From Lates calcarifer (taxonomy: Eukaryota; Chordata; Actinopteri; Centropomidae): 64,000 nucleotides of DNA. Below the pieces are notes generated by a model. It did no database searches. It was not told the origin of the DNA and saw only the letters and a program-made list of their open reading frames with translations. The number at the start of each line of letters is the position of its first letter. The stretch's first letter is position 1. Of the stretch, positions 1 to 12,292 are shown one piece after another. Both the position numbers and the translations under genes were made by a program. Location: positions 9,474,066 to 9,538,065 of the forward strand of contig NC_066838.1 in NCBI RefSeq assembly GCF_001640805.2, read 5' to 3'.

Positions 1-159
1 ATAGCCCAACATACGTTTGAAATATTCTGTATTTTCATGAGATACTTTGGGGGCTGGCATCATAATAACAAAAATTTGCAGCCTCATACCATGTTCCGCA
101 CTTTCTGCCTCTTCACTGTCAGATTAGGTTGATTGATTTTTCCGCTCAAACGGCCTCTG

Positions 160-310
160 CAGGATGTGGGTGTGTGCGCTGCAGAGGGAGGGGTGGGGGG
201 TGGGCATGGGTGAGTCTCGTGCTCGGCGCGTGCCGCCTCGGCCCATCTGTTGCACATGTCCAACTGTCATAGACACCGGGGGGATGGGAGGGGAAATTCC
301 CACGAGCATT
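160..310 (+). promoter_or_regulatory. Candidate distal regulatory block with class C, E-box and RBPJ sites
   Basis: A G-rich run is followed by GGCGCGTGCC (225-234), CCATCTG (243-249) and TTCCCACG (297-304), the exact complement of the RBPJ/Su(H) site CGTGGGAA. The same E-box and class C pair occurs before both hes2 copies. No protein-coding signal was recognised. Confidence 0.45.
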
Positions 311-349
311 TTAACTAATGGTACAATTCCCAAAAGGAAATGGAACATA

Positions 350-1700
350 ACAACTCTCTGACACGACTGAAGGGACACTACATTAATGCCACTACAGCCC
401 ATTATCTTGCATGGACCTACACATCTTATATTACAGGAATGATAGGGATATGCTTACTTGTTTATAAAAATATGTATAACAAGATCTTGAAGGAGTTATA
501 AATTACCTCCTCTATGTATGTAAAAAATATAATATTAGCCACACTATTTGGTTGAATATATTTATTGGTTTCCATAGGGATACTGTATTTTTTCAATATA
601 TGTGCCCAGAGAAAACTCGCTGCAAAGCACTGATTCATTATCAATATAGTAAATTTAATTGAATAATCAGAGTGGTTTTTCGTTTCGTAAAAATATAGAC
701 ACACACACTTTGTTTAAATATGTAATATGTAATATAATATTCGACCCAGTTTAAAAAACGTAATATCACAAATGAATTGAATTGCCTATTTTTAAAAATG
801 GTATTGATTACTTAACGGTCAGCTCTGTCTTTTTGAATTTATCCTCCTTTCCCTGTCCTTTTCTCTGTGGTAAATGAGGCCCAGACATAAAACGTATAAG
901 ACGTCCTGGGTGCAGCTGCAGCCCAGCAGCTCTGTATAATGAAGGGTCTCACACAGGGTTCAATCATGTGTAGGTGAACTGGAGTCTTTTCCCAGGCTTC
1001 TTCAAAGACGCTCCCACAACTTCAAGTAATGAGAAGCTAAATCCCTATTGAACTGGAAAGGGGCTGCCAACGGTTTTCCCTACGAAGCCTGGGAAAGCTG
1101 GAATACTTCTTGCACGCGTCAGACGTGCGACAGTTATTCAAATTGGTCTCAATTATTCAGCGCGTGGGCCCCATCTATTGTATGGTCACATCTGCTGCTG
1201 CGCGCGGGAACATTCAAATTAGGACATTTTCTGCTCAAGTTCACGCTGTTTGTTACCTAACAACCCACTGTCAGTTTGCAACGATAAATGGCCCAGAAAT
1301 AACTTCAACTGTGGGATACAGTCAAAAAAAAGGTCCCAGGATCGCTATGATAGTGAACAGTTTATCAGTGTGCTCCTAAATTTGAGCGTTAACACTGTTC
1401 ATAGCAGTCAGCGCTTATCACAGATATCACAACCTGTTGTTGTTATGGCCGACCCAGAGCCATCTTTATGCGAGGACCACTCTCTATGATGACTGAATTT
1501 TGCTATAGCCTACCGATTTGATCCATAAAGTATAATAATAATAATATTAATAACAGCAACAACAATAATAACGATAACAGTAGTAGTAGTAGTAGTAGTA
1601 GTAATTCTATTCAAATACCCATTACCATGTCGGGCGTCTCAATTTTTAACTCAATTTTAAAACAAGGCTATGGCAACATTACAGTGTAGGACTGTAGTTA
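350..1700. other. AT-rich intergenic stretch, no gene seen
   Basis: No coding sequence recognised. It includes CpG-containing islands near 1085-1165 with GCACGCGT and GCGCGTGGG, and an AAT/AGT trinucleotide-rich tract at 1535-1602. Confidence 0.5.
1579..1602. repeat. (AGT)n trinucleotide repeat
   Basis: About eight AGT units following an ATA/AAC-rich tract. Confidence 0.85.
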
Positions 1701-1714
1701 TGTACAGCACCTCG

Positions 1715-1795
1715 CGCCCATCTGCAACGGCTCAGCTGCTTGGCGCGTGCCGTAGAGTAATTGCTTTCGCTTGAAAGAACCTGGGCGCGTGCAGG
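1715..1795 (+). promoter_or_regulatory. Candidate regulatory block with two GGCGCGTGC cores
   Basis: CCATCTG (1718-1724), TGGCGCGTGCC (1741-1751) and GGCGCGTGC (1784-1792) within 75 bp, repeating the E-box + class C arrangement seen before both hes2 genes. Confidence 0.45.
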
Positions 1796-2059
1796 GAGGG
1801 GGCCCTCAGTCTATGCTGAACCACTGAGAGAAGCGTGTCTGTGATCTACAGTACTAATAATAAAACTGAGTAAGCTATATTTTAACGTTATAGTATAAAG
1901 AATAAAAAGCACACACCTATTCACCATAACTGATGATAAAAATGTACTGATTATAAAAAAGACACCAGACAAAGTCAACTTTATTAAGCAGCTGAAAGAA
2001 GACAAACACACACAGAGAGGAAATTACTTTATTTATTATTCTGCATCCCTCTACCCTAA

Positions 2060-2060
<1 letters not shown>

Positions 2061-2099
<39 letters not shown>
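2061..2099. repeat. (TCTA)n microsatellite
   Basis: About ten uninterrupted TCTA units; the same motif recurs, longer, at 45504-45604. Confidence 0.95.
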
Positions 2100-4000
2100 G
2101 GCATTCTTGCTGGAGATGAAATTAATTTGTAATCACATTTAAAACATTGGACTTCAAAGCAGTCTGATATGAAGCATTCTCAAAAGGTTATATTTCTATA
2201 TTTCCTCAAAGAAAATCTTGTTTTTAGGCCATAGCCTGCACAGTAATACTTAGACATGTGGGCTACTGCTCTTATTGAGTAAAGCACAAAACATTTAAGA
2301 GGTTCTGTAGCATAGAAATGTGTTACCTATAGTGTAATTGATTTCAGTTTTCAATGATTTTCCATTCCATTTTAATTTGGATTTCCCCTCCTCACTCTGA
2401 ACCCTAACAATCACAGATTCCTTCATCTTAACAAACATTTAACTAGTACAAGCTCAACTTTTTTGTTTACATTTCTGACCACGGACAAATACAGTGTGAG
2501 CTTTAAAACTGCCCATGTCTCTGTCATGTTACTGTCTGATAGATGTAGTAAACACTGTTTAAACAACTGCAACTGAGCCTATAGGCAACTGAGCCTAATT
2601 TAATTTCTAGATGGACATAATAGGCTCCTGACTGATGTAGACCTATAAAGATAATCACATTTTCTGTATAATGTACAGTTCATGATTGATTCCCATATAA
2701 AAATATGTGTGAAATTCAAACTGCATAATAACAAAAGCAAGCACCCTTGTTTTCTGAAATACCAGATGATTGATCTCATAAGTTCTATCATCTTATCCTA
2801 AAGTTGAACTTTCTTCTGTCTTTCACGCAGCCTTTACGTTAGTGGGACGTCTTCTGTCCCCTTGAACTCACCATGCAGGCGCGACGTCTCTCCCATTACG
2901 ACCCAGTCATCCGTGAGCTGCAGTGAGAATTTCTATGGTCAGACTTTCTCACACTCAGGCTCATTAGCAGCAGACAGAAACAGGACAACTAATTTGACAG
3001 GACAGGCGTTTTAACAATGGAGCGTCTGCAGTGAAAAGTCAAAAAAGTTTGAGGCCACTCTGGGGTGATATAATTTATTGGAAATGTGGTAACGTGGACT
3101 GTTTGTCTCAGATGACTATTTTTATAACATATAAGGTCAGGTTCAGTGGTGTTACTGTAGCTACACCAAATAACTGTAGATCAAACAATGGAGCCACAAT
3201 ACTTATATCCGATACAAGAAATGTAAAGATATAAAGTAGCAGATTATATGCACGTCTCAATATTAGGCTCTAAAATCCAATCCATCCACAGTCCTGTGTT
3301 ACACTTAAAACAGCTTTGGTTACAGATGTCATTTTCAACTTGTTGGACAGACCTCGTTACTCGAGCACAGATAACATAACATGTAAAACTGACACTAATA
3401 TTTCGATTCTAAAGTCTATTATCATATTAAAACAGCAAATTAACATTTCATGTGTCCTGGGATGAAATTAAGCTCTATACACCCCACATACGTGACATGT
3501 CCAAAACACAGACAAGTACAAATATGAAACTAACAAATTTTAAAACGCAGAACAAATGAATAAATAACATACCAGTTCGTGGCTTGGTTGCACCTCTGCT
3601 CGTCATTTAAAGCCAGTGCAGCAGCGCTTGCAGGTCGTTGCTGGTTGAAGGCTGCAGTTGTATTGAGCGCCCTTTTACAACACGAGGTTTGTGGCTCAAT
3701 GACAGAGACGCTCTGTCTTTGTGGGCGGAGACCTTGTACATGCCACGCCCTCTCATAGCTTGGCTCTGCTGCAGCCTTGAAGGACTGCAGGAGCATGCAA
3801 CAGCACAGAGAAATATAAGAATATTAAGATTTTAAATTAAATTATACTCGGCTAGAGCTGATTTAATTTTGCTAGATTTTGTCCCAGTCGACTGATTATA
3901 GACTGGTTCGGCAGCCTTGTGTTCCACTGCGAGAGTAGATAGACTCGAGGAAGAACCATTTAATTATTTGCTGTTAAAAAATTTAAAAATGTAATTAAAA

Positions 4001-4024
4001 CACACACACACACACACACACACA
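4001..4024. repeat. (CA)12 microsatellite
   Basis: Twelve CA units without interruption. Confidence 0.95.
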
Positions 4025-4329
4025 TTTATGAGCTAAGTGATCCAAAGAAATCCACAATGACAGAGACAGACATACATGCATGATATTCTCATGCAACAAG
4101 GAATACATCTGGAGAACTGGCACCAGCTTTTTTGTTTGGTCAAATATGAACCTTTATTCTTATTCTGTTTATTCATTAGTATACACTCCATTGTTATGAA
4201 CAGTTGCAACATTGGTATTATTATTTAGTTTTGAAACACAGAAGAAATCAGCCTTTTATTATACCACTTGGATGATATTTTTCTTCTATATTGGACATTA
4301 CTGCAATATGTAACAGCTTCATATAAATG

Positions 4330-4570
4330 TGTTTTTGTGATTAACCCCCCGCTCCTTAATTTCCCCCCGGACAACTCTTAATAGCCCCTGTGTCTCTGTA
4401 ACTTCAAAATAATTCATCGGAGCAGGAAAGCCATCTGCTGCCTTTGTTCGCCTGGCTCGTGCTGTTCTCGTGCCCCTGATATGACAGCACAATGGATGCC
4501 CCTCAATCAGAAATCCAATATTTAAAAAACCCGCCAACAAGCCGCCTGTCCGGCGTGTCCAATACCTCGC
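4330..4570. promoter_or_regulatory. Candidate conserved non-coding element upstream of hes2
   Basis: Contrasts with AT-rich surroundings. It contains CCATCTG (4431-4437) followed by CTTTGTT (SOX-like), several TTAAT homeodomain cores and CpGs. An open frame on the minus strand has no recognisable product. Enhancer role is inferred from composition only. Confidence 0.3.
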
Positions 4571-5729
4571 CTGTAGCCGGGACCGCTCTAATCCCTACTA
4601 TGTTGCAGCAACGAAAAGATGATGAAATACACAACAATTTAATTTGAAGATTTATGTTGTATGTGGGTGTGTGTGTGTGTGTTTTTATCTCTGAGCATCA
4701 TTACAGTATTGGACTGTTGGCTGTGTTTGTTTGCGCACGAATAAGAAGTGAGTCTGTCAGAGCTTGAGAGGACAGCTATTGGTGGAGAAGCCAATGCGAC
4801 GCTGTAGCCTAAGTTTACCTTTGTCAACTTTGAGGAACAGAACAAATGTGCGCCACCAGATGTGTATTCTGCCCTACAGCTTGGCTTTTGGCTTGGTTAG
4901 GCTTATTTGGATATTCAAATCCTGTCTGAGCCATCCCTCTGATTTATGTAGCCCAGTATAGGCAAAAATATTTGTCCGCCTCTGAAAAGGACGCTACAGG
5001 CTTGATGCTTTGCACTGTAATAGACCTCATCATCAAAGTGGAGCAGTGACAGTGGATGTGATAAATGGTTAAACGTCTATACATTTGTCAAACGTTCTCC
5101 AGTCTCCAGTCTGTGTTTTCTTAGAAAAGCATAATCTGTGATCTTCAACGTCTTTGTGTAGGTTGTGTCTTTAGTTTGTGTTTTGGGGCATATTTTGGGA
5201 TGTTTCATAGTACATGATGTTCAGTTTCTGCCGTGCACAGCGCACAGTTTCAGCTCTGGTGTCGGTAGTGTTGTGTATGTGTAGGCGCAACGAATATACT
5301 TTGGTTTTATAGTTTTGAAAAGCAAATAACCGGAAGAAAACACGTCATTTGAAGAAGCCATGGCATTATTCTGAGGACACGAGGCAACTGAAACAATCTA
5401 ACATCATCATAAGATATCTTTAGACTCTTGGATTTATATTTAAGATTTTAAATAACTTTTTAAAAAGCCCACAGACCAAATTGATAACGAGGTCGACTTT
5501 CTGTATCACTGCGGCTGCTTGATAAGCGATGTTTTATTTACAGATTACTGTACTGTTTATCAGTGTCCTTTGTTACCGACTCAGTCAGCACGTGACCTCT
5601 GGGGATGCAGAGGTAGACTTCTGGACAGAATCAGTGACGTCAAATGGACCTCGTGCAGGATAAAACAAAAGTTAGGGTTTTTTCGTCACTGATGCAGCAG
5701 ATGCTTCATGAAAATGGCGTTGGTTTAGG

Positions 5730-5737
5730 CGTGGGAA
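5730..5737 (+). promoter_or_regulatory. RBPJ/Su(H) site
   Basis: CGTGGGAA, an exact canonical site, with CAGATG 35 bp upstream. It lies 6.5 kb before hes2 copy A; Notch input is inferred. Confidence 0.35.
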
Positions 5738-6024
5738 GCTTCACGGCATATTTTGATAGGGTTTCTTTTTGCATCTTTATGACGCAGAAGTGATACAATG
5801 TCACATCACAGCTTTGCTAACATGAACAAAAAGTACAAAAAACGCAATATAGAAACGTTTAGAAACCAATATTTGACTATTTTTTATTTCTAAGGTTGGG
5901 TTTACAGCCCAGGATAATTTGAGGATATTTTGCTTTTTCAAAGACAGCATGCATTTTAGTTAAACGTGAGCCATGTGGTAACAGCAACAAAGTGGGTTGA
6001 TTATCTAAGGGAAACAAGAGTGTA

Positions 6025-6477
6025 CACTCAGTCACCAGTTTATTAGGTACACTTGGCCAAAAGTAATGCAGTGTGATATAACAGTTATATACATGAAATC
6101 CTCCTTTCACCAAGTTTATAATGTTTGTTTTTATTGAAAGAGTTTTAGGTGTTGATTTAGCTGATCATTTTGGAGGCTGTAGATTGAGCTGCTGTTGAAC
6201 TCTTTTGCATTATTCACAGTGGTGTTACTGTTATCATCCTGCTCTCATTGATATGCCATAGGGTGGACAGAATAGTAGAAACAGTCATCAGAATAAGACA
6301 AAACAGTTTAACAGCATCACAAATTATATCCTGATGATCATAGAGATGAATAAAGACCTTTTTAAAGGTCTCAACAAAAGCTGAACTGTAGAAGCATTAT
6401 GAGGGTATAGAATTTATTGCAGGACTGCTCCATGAGACTACATTAGTTTTAGCTTGGTGTACCTAATAAGCCGAATA
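6025..6477. mobile_element. Non-autonomous Tc1/mariner-like element (MITE)
   Basis: The left end, CACTCAGTCACCAGTTTATT, continues AGGTACAC after a TA; the right end reads GGTGTACCTAATAA, the inverted match. The interior lacks a transposase frame. The TTATTAGGTACACC terminus is shared with a Tc1-type family widespread in fish genomes (recognised from memory). The right end is eroded past 6470. Confidence 0.75.
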
Positions 6478-9400
6478 TATGATACACATTTTCACGGCCT
6501 TTTGCTCTTAACAAAATGGTTATTATTACTCCAGAGTTTGGACGTCTTTGTTGCACTTATTACGTGTCAGTCAGGATAAGATAAACAGCTACGTGACCAA
6601 AATCAGACTTTCTGAAGGTGGGTCTTTGTATTAGATGCCATCCTCCATAATGGAGACTGATATTAGAGCTGCTGTGCTGAAGGATTCCTTCTTTCTAGCA
6701 GGGTATTTGTTTGTTCCTCTTGTGATGAAGTCCAATCACAGAGGTCCCCTCTCCATTTCATCAACACACATCTCATGCAGAGTTTTAGTAAAGCAACATA
6801 CTACATTTAAACAAAAGAGAAGGCAGGTCCAGCACCAGTCCCTCACTTGGTTATCAGGAAAATGTTATCCTGAACCATTTTCAGTGATCGAGAGCGATTC
6901 CTACACATGAACCAACATGTACTGTCATGCTTGAATGAATTATTTCAGAGCCTAAATGTGGCACCACAGGCAGCTTTCACCTCTAAAAACACCCTCTCAC
7001 TCTTCAGCGCTATGGATAGAGATCACTTCACAAAGCACCACCACATGGAGCAGAAGTATTGACCAGTCACCCACACCTGACTCCTCTTGATCCAACATGA
7101 AAAGCCACACAAGGCCTCATGATAGTAGCCACAGAAAGGAGTGCATGTCTCAAAGATGTCTCAAGTTCCATGTTTTTTTTTTTTTTTAACTAATATTGAT
7201 GCTCATGTTGTATCCTGTGATGATGACATCATTGAAAAAAAACCGAACCTTGTTAACATTACAGTGAGTGTTATTTTCTGACCTGTCATGTTATTTGTCA
7301 GTCTGAATAGAGACCAGCCATAAATGTTGTGAGAATAATAACCTGAGTGTTATGTTGTTTTAACTCAAGGTCAACCTACTGGCTTTTTGGAGTGTTCAGC
7401 TTAATCTAATGACCTTAATCATATTGTTGATATAAACTGAAGATGCTGTTGAAAGCTACAGAGGAAACTAGAATTAGACGTCCTTTTTTAATAATAGTGA
7501 AGTGTGACCACAATTTAAGCATGAAAAAAGGACATCCTGGGCTGAGTCCAAATCCAGAGTGTCATGAGTACATGATGTACATCTTATAGCTCACTCCTCA
7601 GAAAGTTCAAGCCCTTCTATGATAAATAATAATGAACATTTGGTATTCCAAGGGCAAAGGAAGGGAATAGTTGTTTAGTTTAGTTGTTTAGTCGCTTTAC
7701 ACCTTTACTTTGAGCTGGAAGCACATGAAGTCCTGGGTACACAAAAGTAGAGAGATGTGCCCAAGAGCCAAGAGAAAGCTGTTGTCAAAATTGCACAGTT
7801 GAGTGGCTCCATATTATTGAGGAGTTATTGTAAAGGGTTAAGCTATTGATATTGGAGCTTATCAGTCAGTCAAGCTTTCTGGAAGAAACTAAATCCACCT
7901 ACTTAAGAATTCACTGTCCAGGCAGCTTGAATAGTAACAGTCATTTATCCTGCCGTCAGGTAAACAGAGAGTGGAGATAGATTCATACCGAAAAAAAACT
8001 GTGGTGTTTTTAAGCCACTTATATCAAAGGAATAATCCTGAGAAAACCATTATATTAACTGTATAAATTTAGCTGTTAAACATTTCAAATATTAGGAAGG
8101 AAAAAAAATTACAACCTAACAAATGAATTAGTGATGAACTCACTGGTGCCATAGCCTTTCAGAAAACCATCAGTCCTGTTAACAGTCCAGGTATCAGCCT
8201 AATATCACGTCAACAGAGAGTGTTATCAGGTAAAAAAAAAAGGGGTACAGCTGAATTAGTTACTCCACAGAACAAGGAAAAAAGTACTGAAAGCAGAGCA
8301 AACATCAGAGCAAAAAACAAAAAAGTGTACTATTGTCAGTTACCCTATACTTGCACCACACTGGCAGCAGTGTATAGAAGAGGGTTTGTTTGGAACAGCT
8401 GAATGTGTATGGACAAGTCATGGAAATGCTAAATCTGTTCTCTCCTCGTTCCCTGTCCATAGACCACGAACCTAAACATGTTGGTATTACTGAGATTTCT
8501 GTTGCATGTGTTGCTGGAGAGTTCTCTGTTGTTTTATTGCTTGTTACATTTATATTTAACCTAATTAAGACAGATGGCTGCAACTATTAACTGTGACCTT
8601 TCCACTAGGTCACCTCTTATATATGTCTGTAAACCCAGCTTGATCATGCAACTTCACTGTCTTTGTCCTCTGTGGTATATCCTCAGATATGACACTTGAT
8701 GGTTTTGGTGCTTCTGGCAGTTTAAGCCATCATGGTTGATTCAGTGGCTCTGTGTTACCCACACACAAAACACTTCAGTGTGTTAAGTTGCTTATCTGGT
8801 TTGTAATGATACTGAATAGCTTTTTATATTGTTGCATTATAATGCAAAACTGACTTTTCAAACTGAAATTTCAGTATGAATGTTTCTAGAAAAATGAATG
8901 AATGAATGAATGAACCGTCCAGCTCAGAGTAAGTGAGGCACACTCATCAAATTTCTTTCAATAACTAGACACATTTCAAAGTAATGACATGAGTATGAAG
9001 TATCTCAGTGTAGAGTTTCAATAGATTTGGTTTTTTTTTTTAATAATAAAACCTGGTTCAATGATAACCAAGGTAACAGATATCCTCTGTTAAATAACTT
9101 AAGGGTAAATGATCTTTTTTTATTCCCTTTAAGTACAAAGAAAACAGAAGTGATGTTGAAGATTGGGAAACCAGACTATGCACCATTTAAACATGGAAAC
9201 AATTTTGAAATCATTTCATATTTTCTAACCAGTTTTATCATTTCAAGAGAATTATAAAATATATTATGTTAGTCTTTACACCTATGAGAGTTGTAAGGTC
9301 CACGTTTTAGTTTTAAGTTAACACAACATTAGAATATTTTATGATCCAAAACCTGGTATTTAAGCGTATCGTGGTAAAAAGAAATGTTTTTAACAAATGT

Positions 9401-10140
9401 ATTTTCAGTCAATTTAAAGACAAACCGGGAACAACAGGATATTCAGTCAAACTCGACATGTTCAGTCTGAACCACAGTGTTGAGACACACAGCAGCCTGC
9501 AGTACAGATGCTTCAGTACCATGGGGATAATGTTGGCGTAGATTTTGGCTTGGGATGCCAGACATCCTTTGAGCTTTGAGTCACGACTTGTAGGCTGGAA
9601 AAACCTAGAAGTCTGAGCCTCCGTGTAGCCACTATGGCGACGATCACCTTCAGCAAGGCAGGGTCCGTGGACGCTTTTGATTTTTCACGCCTCAGTAAAT
9701 CCGCGCAGCCTCCATCTGTCTGGCCATTTTGGCTCGTGTCAGTCTCATGCCGTTTATACCACCAATTTTTCACTTATTATTTTATTCTCAGACTCTCTAA
9801 AGATGTTTTCTGGAGGATATCTTCTACCTTTTAATATTTTTGATCCACATTATACACTTGCCTAAAACTGATGTTACTATACAAACTGTGTTGATGTTAC
9901 TATACAAACAATAGCAGCACTAATAATGATTAAATGTAATAATGTACTTTACGACTTTCCATTATCTGACTTAAATCTTACACAAATAGTCAGAGACTAA
10001 ATGCAATACTCTGTACTTTAACAGGAGGACAACAAAGAAACCAATCATATCTCGTTCCTGTGCAGTTGCTAGAAACTCTTCGTCATTACACTTTTCTGCA
10101 CGTCCTTCAACAAAGGATCACTGTGCTCTCAGCTCATCTT
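6478..10140. other. Intergenic DNA, no gene seen
   Basis: No recognisable coding exon. It contains poly-T and poly-A runs, a GAAT tetranucleotide run near 8891-8914 and a tandem copy of GATGTTACTATACAAAC near 9868-9908. Confidence 0.5.
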
Positions 10141-10190
10141 GCACAGATGGATACCCACGCTGAAACCAGGACAAAAAGGGTCCTAACCGA
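10141..10190 (+). promoter_or_regulatory. hes2 copy A upstream element 1 (CAGATGG + ATACCCACGCT)
   Basis: GCACAGATGG is followed by ATACCCACGCTGAAAC. The block GATGG-ATACCCACGCT-AAAC recurs before copy B at 20212-20235 with about two differences, and a looser copy (CAGATGGGTTACCGACGC, then CTCTAACCG) lies at 19250-19310. Repetition before both paralogs supports a conserved regulatory role. Confidence 0.5.
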
Positions 10191-10764
10191 AGCCTCTCTT
10201 GAACTTTTTTTTTTCTTATTTCGAAGGGCCCGTTCCCGGAGTGGACATGGTGGCAGTTATGTGGGGCCCCATGGGGCAGGACGCGTGCAAAACCACGCAT
10301 TTATAATGACTGAAAAAATAAGAGGGTTGAAAAACTCTCGAGCTACAGCAGGACAGCTTGCAGCCGGAGAGCAGCATCATTTCTACCAAAGCTTGTTGAG
10401 CTATATCTGTTTCCAAATGTAAATAAATGACCTGAAATTAAGCTGTGTCTGATGAACATGTTCCCGCTCTTTGTTATTCCCTGAAACCTTAAGGTTGGGA
10501 GATGTCCAATGCACCATTCCGTGCGTGAATTTGGTGCGTAAAGCCGGTATATGGAAATGTGTTATTCAAATATATTCAGCACAGAACAAAACAAACAAAA
10601 AAAAAATCTATAACCGAATATGGTTTAATCTGTTATATGACATTTGGCATGTTTTAGGACTTCCTTATAGTATTTTATGGCGCTGTGTTGTTGATACTTG
10701 GTTTGATATGTATTATTGCTTTATAACTGCGCCATTGGGCCCATGCTCTGTGACCCCACCCAGC

Positions 10765-10765
<1 letters not shown>

Positions 10766-10799
<34 letters not shown>

Positions 10800-10809
10800 A
10801 GAGAGAGAC
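10766..10809. repeat. Poly(A) followed by (GA)n
   Basis: About 31 A residues, then GA units, 1.4 kb before hes2 copy A. Confidence 0.9.
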
Positions 10810-10926
10810 AAAAAACGTTGTTGAGGAACATTGATGGTGAGGGAGCACGAACCGGGATGCTGATGGGAGCAGCAGCAGCAGAGTGGTGCAGCACTGGGAG
10901 CCTGGGGGAGGGTGGGGGTGTGGGGA

Positions 10927-10954
10927 TGTGTGTGTGTGTGTGTGTGTGTGTGTG
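10927..10954. repeat. (TG)n microsatellite in the hes2 copy A upstream block
   Basis: About fourteen TG units, 38 bp before the CCATCTG E-box. Confidence 0.9.
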
Positions 10955-10985
10955 GTGTGCAGAGGCGGACGATGAGAAGGGAGGG

Positions 10986-11030
10986 GGTTTCCCATCTGTT
11001 GCGCGGCCGTGGCGCGTGCCGAACGCGTGA
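10986..11030 (+). promoter_or_regulatory. hes2 copy A upstream element 2 (E-box + class C site)
   Basis: CCATCTG (10992-10998) is followed by TGGCGCGTGCC (11010-11020) and ACGCGT (11023-11028). GGCGCGTGCC is the reverse complement of the Hairy/E(spl)/HES class C site GGCACGCGCC. The same pair occurs before copy B (20493-20516) and farther upstream (225-249, 1718-1751). HES auto- or cross-repression is inferred. Confidence 0.55.
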
Positions 11031-11421
11031 ATCCTACTGGCAGCTCAGAGCACTGTTTGGTTTAATGGTCAACAGCAGAGATGGACTGAAACTTTTCAAA
11101 GATGTAGAAATAAAAGTCGTTTAAGTTTAAAATACATACAATGATATGTTTGTTTATCGAAACGAGGGGAATACCACTCTAAATAAGTCCAATCTTTTAA
11201 CGAAGCACGGGGTTGTTCCTCTCTGAGTCGTCCACGCAGTCTACAGTGTTTGAGCAGACTTGCGTATTGCGTGGCTCTTTGTATACACATATCTGTTCAT
11301 ACTGCGCTGATGCACGCACCTCTCTGCGTCTGTTGCAGGTTGACACTCAGTCTCCTCCCCCAGCTGCTCCAGGTAAACACCGTGTTGTTGATATTGGAAA
11401 CAAGCTGCTGGGGGGTCCATA

Positions 11422-11464
11422 AGCAGATGTTAATCCATACATAGCGTGGCGTGGGTATCTGGTT
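11422..11464 (+). promoter_or_regulatory. hes2 copy A upstream element 3
   Basis: AGCAGATGTTA (11422-11432), then TAGCGTGGCGTGGGTATCTG from 11442. The partner before copy B is at 20919-20960 with the same layout. Distance from the class C site is 412 bp in both genes. Confidence 0.55.
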
Positions 11465-11978
11465 TATTAATTTTAGGAATAGATTACTCCTGTCACCTCA
11501 GAATTACTCGTCTGGTTCTATGTTTCTTTTGTTATGTTGGGTGGACAGTGCGAGCCCGTAAGCGTTAATAAACGAACTGGACTAATATATTTTCACTATT
11601 CTTTGGTCTAACTTTTTAATTGTTCATTTATAGCAACTTTCCATGCAAAAAGGATCTTTGACTGATCTGACCACTGATTTGTGGAGACTTTTAGATGCAC
11701 CCCCCTCCAAAAAAAAAAAACAAACAAAACAACTGAATAATAAACAGAAAGATAATTTAATAACAAAGCCAAGTGAGAGAAGAAGCAGACCATAATGTAG
11801 AAAATGAAAAGAGCAGGTATTTGCTATACCCTATATGGTAAGAGAAAACAACACCAGCATATGGCATGTATGCGTAAGTGGATCTTGGAGGAACGTTAGA
11901 ACTGAAATTTTTAAACGCAATAAAGCGCAACATCATCACGAAACTCCGCATACCAGCGGTAGACGCAGGGGCCCAACG

Positions 11979-11992
11979 GGACCAGATGGTCC
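11979..11992 (+). promoter_or_regulatory. E-box palindrome in hes2 copy A proximal promoter
   Basis: GGACCAGATGGTCC contains a CAGATGG E-box (11983-11989) between 6-bp inverted arms. The reverse complement shares the 11-mer CCATCTGGTCC with the copy B element at 20493. CAGATGG is a proneural (Neurog/Atoh-type) E-box; function here is inferred. Confidence 0.45.
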
Positions 11993-12101
11993 AGACAGAG
12001 CTTCACTCATCTCCCAAAGGCATCGCCCCGCCCCCCCTTCCGTGTCAAAGGCCCAAGCACAATGGCTTGTGTTTCCCTCCGCTATGACGCGCCGGACCCA
12101 C

Positions 12102-12108
12102 ATAAATA
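12102..12108 (+). promoter_or_regulatory. TATA box of hes2 copy A
   Basis: ATAAATA in a GC-rich setting about 95 bp before the ATG. Initiation is expected near 12130-12135 (CACACTTCAGCTC), giving a 5' UTR of about 70 nt. Hes genes commonly use compact TATA promoters. Confidence 0.75.
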
Positions 12109-12202
12109 GGAGGCTCTCCAGCTCTGCCTCACACTTCAGCTCAGCCGCTCCAAGAGCAAGTACCTCCCTATCAAAAAAGCACAACAACAAGAAGCAACCA
12201 AA

Positions 12203-12292
12203 ATGAGTCCCAGCATCACTACCGAGGCCAGCCAGCCTCTCCCCGCCAGGTCCACCGTGGCCCAGAGGAAACAAGCCAACGAACTGAGAAAG
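12203..12292 (+). CDS. hes2: hes2 copy A coding exon 1
   Basis: Thirty codons, ending in phase 0 at a gtaagg donor. It encodes the N-terminus up to NELRK, just before the basic region. Compared with exon 1 of copy B it has the same length but only about 18 of 30 identical residues. Confidence 0.9.

Larger units (their letters stand above)
1800..5690. other. Intergenic DNA, no gene seen
   Basis: Short open frames only, none recognisable. Two simple repeats lie here, plus CpG- or motif-rich patches at 2820-2950, 3590-3800 and 4330-4570 that could be conserved non-coding elements. Confidence 0.5.

Noticed and set aside
3701..3717. Inverted repeat GACAGAG-ACG-CTCTGTC
   Set aside because: Short 7-bp arms with no further context; such hairpins are frequent by chance.
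1..10140. A third, decayed hes gene beside the far-upstream class C modules
   Set aside because: I searched for the [16 protein letters not shown] and WRPW coding signatures by eye and saw none in either direction.
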